Assembly: GCA_019096155.1 (NCBI GenBank)
Contig: JAHCVI010000001.1
Coordinates: 5,022,001-5,086,000 of the forward strand
Direction of reading: 5' to 3'
Source: Staphylotrichum longicolle
Taxonomy: Eukaryota > Ascomycota > Sordariomycetes > Sordariales > Chaetomiaceae
Length of the DNA: 64,000 bases
Below the pieces are notes generated by a model. The model searched no databases. It saw only the letters and a program-made list of their open reading frames with translations, and was not told the origin of the DNA. A program made the translations under genes and the position numbers. This document shows, one piece after another, positions 59,689 through 64,000 of the stretch (position 1 is the first letter of the stretch; each line of letters opens with the position of its first letter).

Positions 59689-60429
59689 TGACATACCTAG
59701 ACGAGATACCCCAGGGATGGTGGTGAGCAGCCAGATAAACGATTCACTGGCCAGCTCACATGTTTGTTACATAATTTGATAATTTTGGGTACGGTTATAC
59801 AATACACGGATTCGTTTTCTTTCATAAGATGCTGGGGATTCCTCACCTCTTCGGGCCCCGGTCTTGCGTTTTCCCAGGATGCTCTCTGCCGATCCGATCG
59901 TCCTTGGGTCGGGTACGACACCCGGCGAAAATCGTTTAGGAGGCATGGCCATGATAATTCAGACTTGCGCTGTGTTACGACCTCCATGGTCTGAATATAT
60001 GAGAGCGACATTGGGCCATTCGCCATTCAATCAAGTGCTCATGTTGATGCCTCCCCATTATTGAAGCATAGGGTAACAGTGCTTACGTTACACAAAGAAA
60101 GCAGTGTCACACGTTGCGTAATATTTCATTCATATGCTCGAAAAGCACAGGTCTTGCCATGTAAAATACGAATGCTCATCCATCAGCGTCAAGTAATTTC
60201 AGCTTGACATTCCAATCGCTGCCTGTTCGATCTTTCACCCTCCTCCGCCCATGTCAGATCGAACACAGCGCCCCACACACAACACTCTCGAACCCCACAC
60301 CAACGCAGATGATGAAGAGAACCACGGATCCCAAGGCCTGCCGGCATGCTTGCTCAATACCACGCCAGATTCATCACGTTGGATCCTTAGGATGATATTA
60401 CCCTGGCTTGCAGACACCTTCCTGCCGCA
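59689..60429. other. Intergenic between PFA3 and RAD30
   Basis: 0.74 kb between tandem plus-strand genes: A/T-richer 3' flank of PFA3 (59690-60200), then the RAD30 promoter. Overlapping open frames lack motifs. Confidence 0.5.
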
Positions 60430-62514
60430 ATGTCGTCGCCGCCGCAGTCGTTCCAGGGCTCGTCCCCAGCGGCTGCGCTCGCCCGGAGACGCTCCCAGTT
60501 CACGTACCGGAATCTGAGCCAGATGGCTTCGTACAATACTTCGTGCCCGCTCAGAGTAGTGGCTCACGTAGATCTTGACTGCTTCTATGCGCAGGCTGAG
60601 ATGGTGCGCCTCGGCGTCGCCGAGGACCAGCCTCTCGCCGTCCAGCAATGGTGCAGTGACAATTCCCTCGGACCGCCTCGGTCCCCTTCGTGTGTGGGAC
60701 GCTGACACCTCAAAAGGCAGGGCCTTATTGCTGTCAACTACCCGGCGCGCGCATTCGGGATTGGCCGCATGTGTACCGCAACGGAAGCAAAGAAGCTGTG
60801 TCCCAGCCTAATCGCTCAGCACGTCGCAACCTGGCGTGAGGGTGACGACACTTGGGCTTATCGCCCGGATGCAGCTGACAGCATCGCAACCGACAAGGTC
60901 TCGCTGGATCCGTATCGCCTCGAGTCCAGACGGATCTTGGCCGTCATCAAGGAGCATCTCCCCGCTCACCTGCAGAAAGTGGAGAAGGCCGGCATCGACG
61001 AGGTGTTTCTTGACCTATCCGCTCACGTCCATGCCGTCCTCCTCGAACGCTTTCCCGAGCTGGCCGGCCCTCCCCCGGATGGCGACCCGTCCGCGCAGCT
61101 CCCCATACCACCCATCTCCGCCTTGGATTGGCAAGCTGACGCCCTCGTGGACTTGGACGACGAGCATGGCGAATTCGACGACCCGGACTGGGACGACGTG
61201 GCCATCCTCGTGGGGTCCGAGATTGTGCGCAATATCCGGGCGGCAATCAGAGACAAGCTCCGCTACACATGCGCAGGCGGCATCGCCAGAAACAAGCTGC
61301 TCAGCAAGCTGGGTTCGGCCCACAAGAAACCCAACCAGCAGACCGTGATACGGAACCGGGCAGTACGGCACTTTCTGTCGGGCTTCAAGTTCACCAAGTT
61401 TCGGAATTTGGGGGGCAAGTTGGGGGAACAGGTCAGCCAAACGTTCAACACCGAGTCGGTCCAGGACCTCCTCGCCGTTTCCGCGGAGCAGCTGAAGCTG
61501 AAGCTTGGTGATGACACGGGCGTGTGGGTTTACAACACGATGCGTGGAATCGACACGAGCGAAGTCAACCCGCGCACCCAGATCAAGTCGATGCTCTCGG
61601 CAAAATCCTTCCGTCCCAGCATCAGCACCGTCGAGCAGGCCACGCGGTGGCTGAGAATCTTCGTCGCCGACATCTTCGCCCGGTTGGTCGAGGAAGGCGT
61701 GCTCGAGAACAAACGACGTCCCAAAACCATCAACCTGCACTATCGCCACGGCAGCCAGACCCGCTCGCGTCAGAGTGTCATCCCCCAAGGGCGGTCCCTG
61801 GACGAAGAGACGTTGTACGGGCTTGCCAGAACCCTCATGAACCAGATCATTCAAGAAGGCCAGGTCTGGCCATGCTCGAACCTCAGCCTGAGCGTCGGCG
61901 GCTTTGAAGACGCCATCTCTGGGAACATGGGCATCGACAGTTTCCTCCTGAAGGGCGACGAGGCACAAGCACGCGCCCTCGCGCCCCGAGCACGTCTGGA
62001 AGACGAGGTCAGCGGGCCGTCTCACCCTGCAGAAAAAAGACGACGCGTGGACGACGGCGGCATTCAGCGTTTCTTTACGAAGAGGGAGACGCCTCCGTCC
62101 TTGGGCTCCAGCGATGCTGTTGCGAAAGACAATGGCGGTGAAACGTTGGGCAGCCGCGGGCCGGATGCTGAATCAGGCACAACCGCTGACTTAAATGGGT
62201 CGTCCGTGCCCGTCCCGGATGAGGGATCCGCGACCCAGGCCAATGACCAGGAGACGGGAGCCGGTGTTCACCTTTGCGCTCAGTGCGGCGCCCGGATGGA
62301 GAGCCCGGATGCACTTCAGAGCCATCAAGACTGGCACTTTGCCAAAGAGCTCCAGGAGCGAGAAGAACGTGGCACGCTGGTATTCGGCAATCAACCATCT
62401 GCTTCTGCAGCAAGCCCACAGCCCGGCGGCCGGAAACCCGGACCTGCAGCATCCAAGCGGCCAGGGAGGCCAAAGAAGACGGAACGCGGGCAACAGAAGC
62501 TGAGTTTCGGCTGA
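60430..62514 (+). CDS. rad30: DNA polymerase eta (RAD30), Y-family translesion polymerase
   Basis: Exons 60430-60650 and 60717-62514 encode 672 residues. Catalytic residues are visible in VVAHVDLDCFYAQAE (D48, D50) and GIDEVFLDLS (D168, E169). The nucleotide-binding part is GLIAVNYPARAFGIGRM. The palm/thumb motif is YTCAGGIARNKLLSKLGSAH. The little-finger domain spans roughly residues 345-475. The C-terminus carries a UBZ-type zinc finger (C594, C597, H610, H614 in CAQCGARM...HQDWH), a PIP-like GGIQRFFTKR at about 515 and a terminal GQQKLSFG, both possible PCNA contacts. Pol eta bypasses UV pyrimidine dimers at stalled forks. The acceptor is placed at CTCAAAAG before GCAGGGCC, because only it restores VQQWQGLIAVNYPAR; the nearby GGCAG acceptor breaks frame. 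The gene is clean. Confidence 0.95.
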
Positions 62515-64000
62515 CCAGGTTCATGCATCGCGAAGGCAACCATGCATCGCTAGCCACGCGCAATTGGGCCTGTCGAAATGGGGTGTCCACGAGAGGAAGA
62601 CGGCCGTGACGGTGGGCTGCGAAGTGGCTGCGTCCATGCTGATCGAAGGTAGCATGCTCTGCCATTTCCCTTTCGACAGGAGCCTCGACGTTGAATCCAC
62701 AGCCGGCTCGTTGCTCAGGCCCGTCAACTATCCCAGGGAAGCAGGAAGCGTGCTGTCACATGGAGCTGCCTGTGAGAGTTCTAAGCCGCTGTTTCGGGAC
62801 CAGCTCTTCGCAAGGCGTCCACGGAGGGAGTTGAATCAGGGGCAAAAGCCACTGGAAGCAGGCTCGATAGTTATCTGTGTCGGCGAGCCGCGCCAAACAT
62901 GTGCATGCTTTGGTGCTCACTCGGGCGCAGTGCAGTCGATGACGATGCATGACCCTGAATCGGTTTCGATGAGGCCATGCGTGGCATTCGCTCCCAGTTC
63001 TGTCTACCATTCAGGAAACAATCAGAGCAGCGCTTTGCGATGATTGGCTGGGACAGCGCATCAAGGTTCGAAGGCAGGTTGGGCTTCGAGACGCATTGAT
63101 ACCCGATGACCTTTGACAAACACCCGACAAGTGCTTTGAAGTTCTCCCGCCACCCAACTGGCCATTCTTATGTAGTGGCCATGCGTCCTCACGCAGATTC
63201 CACTAGACCGATGCAATGAAGCCTTCCCAGCGAGCGATTCTGACCGCGGACCAGCAGGTCAGCCGGTAGGGCTCAATATCAGCAGGGGCCAATTGTCACC
63301 ACGGCTTGGAGCTCCAGCGCGGTCTGGTTCCCGAGGCATAGTTATCTGGTCTGCAAAAGCCCAGCGATGCAGCAGACAACTGAGGCAACAAAACAACACT
63401 GGGGGGAGTCGTCCCACATCAGTGACCATTGCTGGCGTGTATCCTGTTCTCCGTTGTACTTTATTGTGTGGGCTGGGTCCCAAAGCACATCTCAGCCCTA
63501 CATTTTTCTGGCTTGGCCAGACTGCCTGGAGCAGATCCAATCATGGCTCGGTGTTCTTTTGCGGCCCAAGACCCGTTTGGTCACCGAATGAGGGCTGGGC
63601 CAACCATCACGTCCCCGCTTCCGTTCCCAGTCACAACTCTTCCAGATGCAAATTCGTTTCTTCGTAACCCCCGCGAGCGAGTGCAAGCAGTGTCCGTTAC
63701 GATTATGCGAGTTCCCCTGCCCTGTTAAAGCACCGTTTCCTCCCCCTTCCAGTGGTTGGGCCCGCTGTGTGGCCTTTGGGGAACCCCTCCTGCACTTTGA
63801 AAGCCCCCAAACACGCAACGGGACCACTGGTGGTTGCAGGACAAGGAAAGGGGCAAAAAGGGTTCACACTTCAATGATTGGATCGATGACCTCGTTTGAC
63901 GTGCTTCTCGTCGCAACGGCTGCCGTCTGCCAGTCCCATCCAGGGTCGCATAATGGACGTTAACGGTGGCCGTCGCCGTATCGGAGCGTATTCTCCTTTC
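62515..64000. other. 3' flank of RAD30 to window end, no gene seen
   Basis: 1.5 kb of mixed-composition sequence. Open frames up to about 160 codons overlap on both strands with no motif or splice partner. No repeats or RNA genes recognised. Confidence 0.5.

Noticed and set aside
61015..62025. 336-codon open frame antisense to RAD30
   Set aside because: Shadow frame; the plus-strand frame carries all polymerase eta motifs.

Overview
The window comes from a filamentous ascomycete, most likely a Sordariomycete and probably Sordariales-like. Genes are split by short introns of about 50-160 nt with GT(A/G)AG(T) donors, CTAAC/CTGAC branch sites and CAG/TAG acceptors. Base composition is GC-balanced, and protein-level resemblance (PAN3, ASH1, LSM7, ARPC4, RAD30) fits that clade. 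I see no bacterial, viral or transposon genes, no rRNA or tRNA, and no RIP-like AT-rich tract. Identities rest on motif recognition and recalled family features, not on a database search.

Layout. 0.2-9 kb: a RIM2-type mitochondrial carrier (-), an RRM protein (-) and ARPC4 (-). ARPC4 shares a divergent 476-bp promoter with the deubiquitinase UBP6 (+, 9.1-10.8 kb). 11-16 kb: a small single-TM protein (-), an SHB17-type phosphatase (+) and a SAM methyltransferase (-). 15.7-27.8 kb is a 12-kb stretch with no recognisable gene. It ends at a proline-rich Zn2Cys6 transcription factor (+, 27.8-29.3 kb), followed by another 6-kb gap. 35.3-45 kb: a VHS-GAT protein (-), a UBX-domain protein (-), PAN3 (+) and LSM7 (-). 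48.9-51.8 kb: an ASH1-type histone H3K36 methyltransferase (+). 54.7-54.9 kb: a 52-residue CxxC protein (-). 58.3-62.5 kb: a DHHC palmitoyltransferase of the PFA3 type (+), then DNA polymerase eta RAD30 (+).

The genes are housekeeping functions: ubiquitin/proteasome (UBP6, UBX protein), mRNA decay and splicing (PAN3, LSM7), actin nucleation (ARPC4), membrane traffic (VHS-GAT, PFA3), chromatin (ASH1) and DNA damage tolerance (RAD30). Nothing in their order suggests a joint pathway or a biosynthetic cluster.

Two points matter to anyone using this sequence. First, PAN3, the VHS-GAT gene and the 3' end of the UBX gene each carry several apparent one-base indels, although their codons and splice sites are otherwise intact; residual assembly errors are the simplest explanation. 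Second, exon structure is unusually fine-grained: an 8-nt and a 33-nt microexon, an ATG-only first coding exon and a 9-nt last coding exon. These would be easy to miss in automatic annotation. I found no convincing undescribed system. The best candidates for something overlooked are the small CxxC protein and whatever fills the 12-kb and 6-kb gaps.
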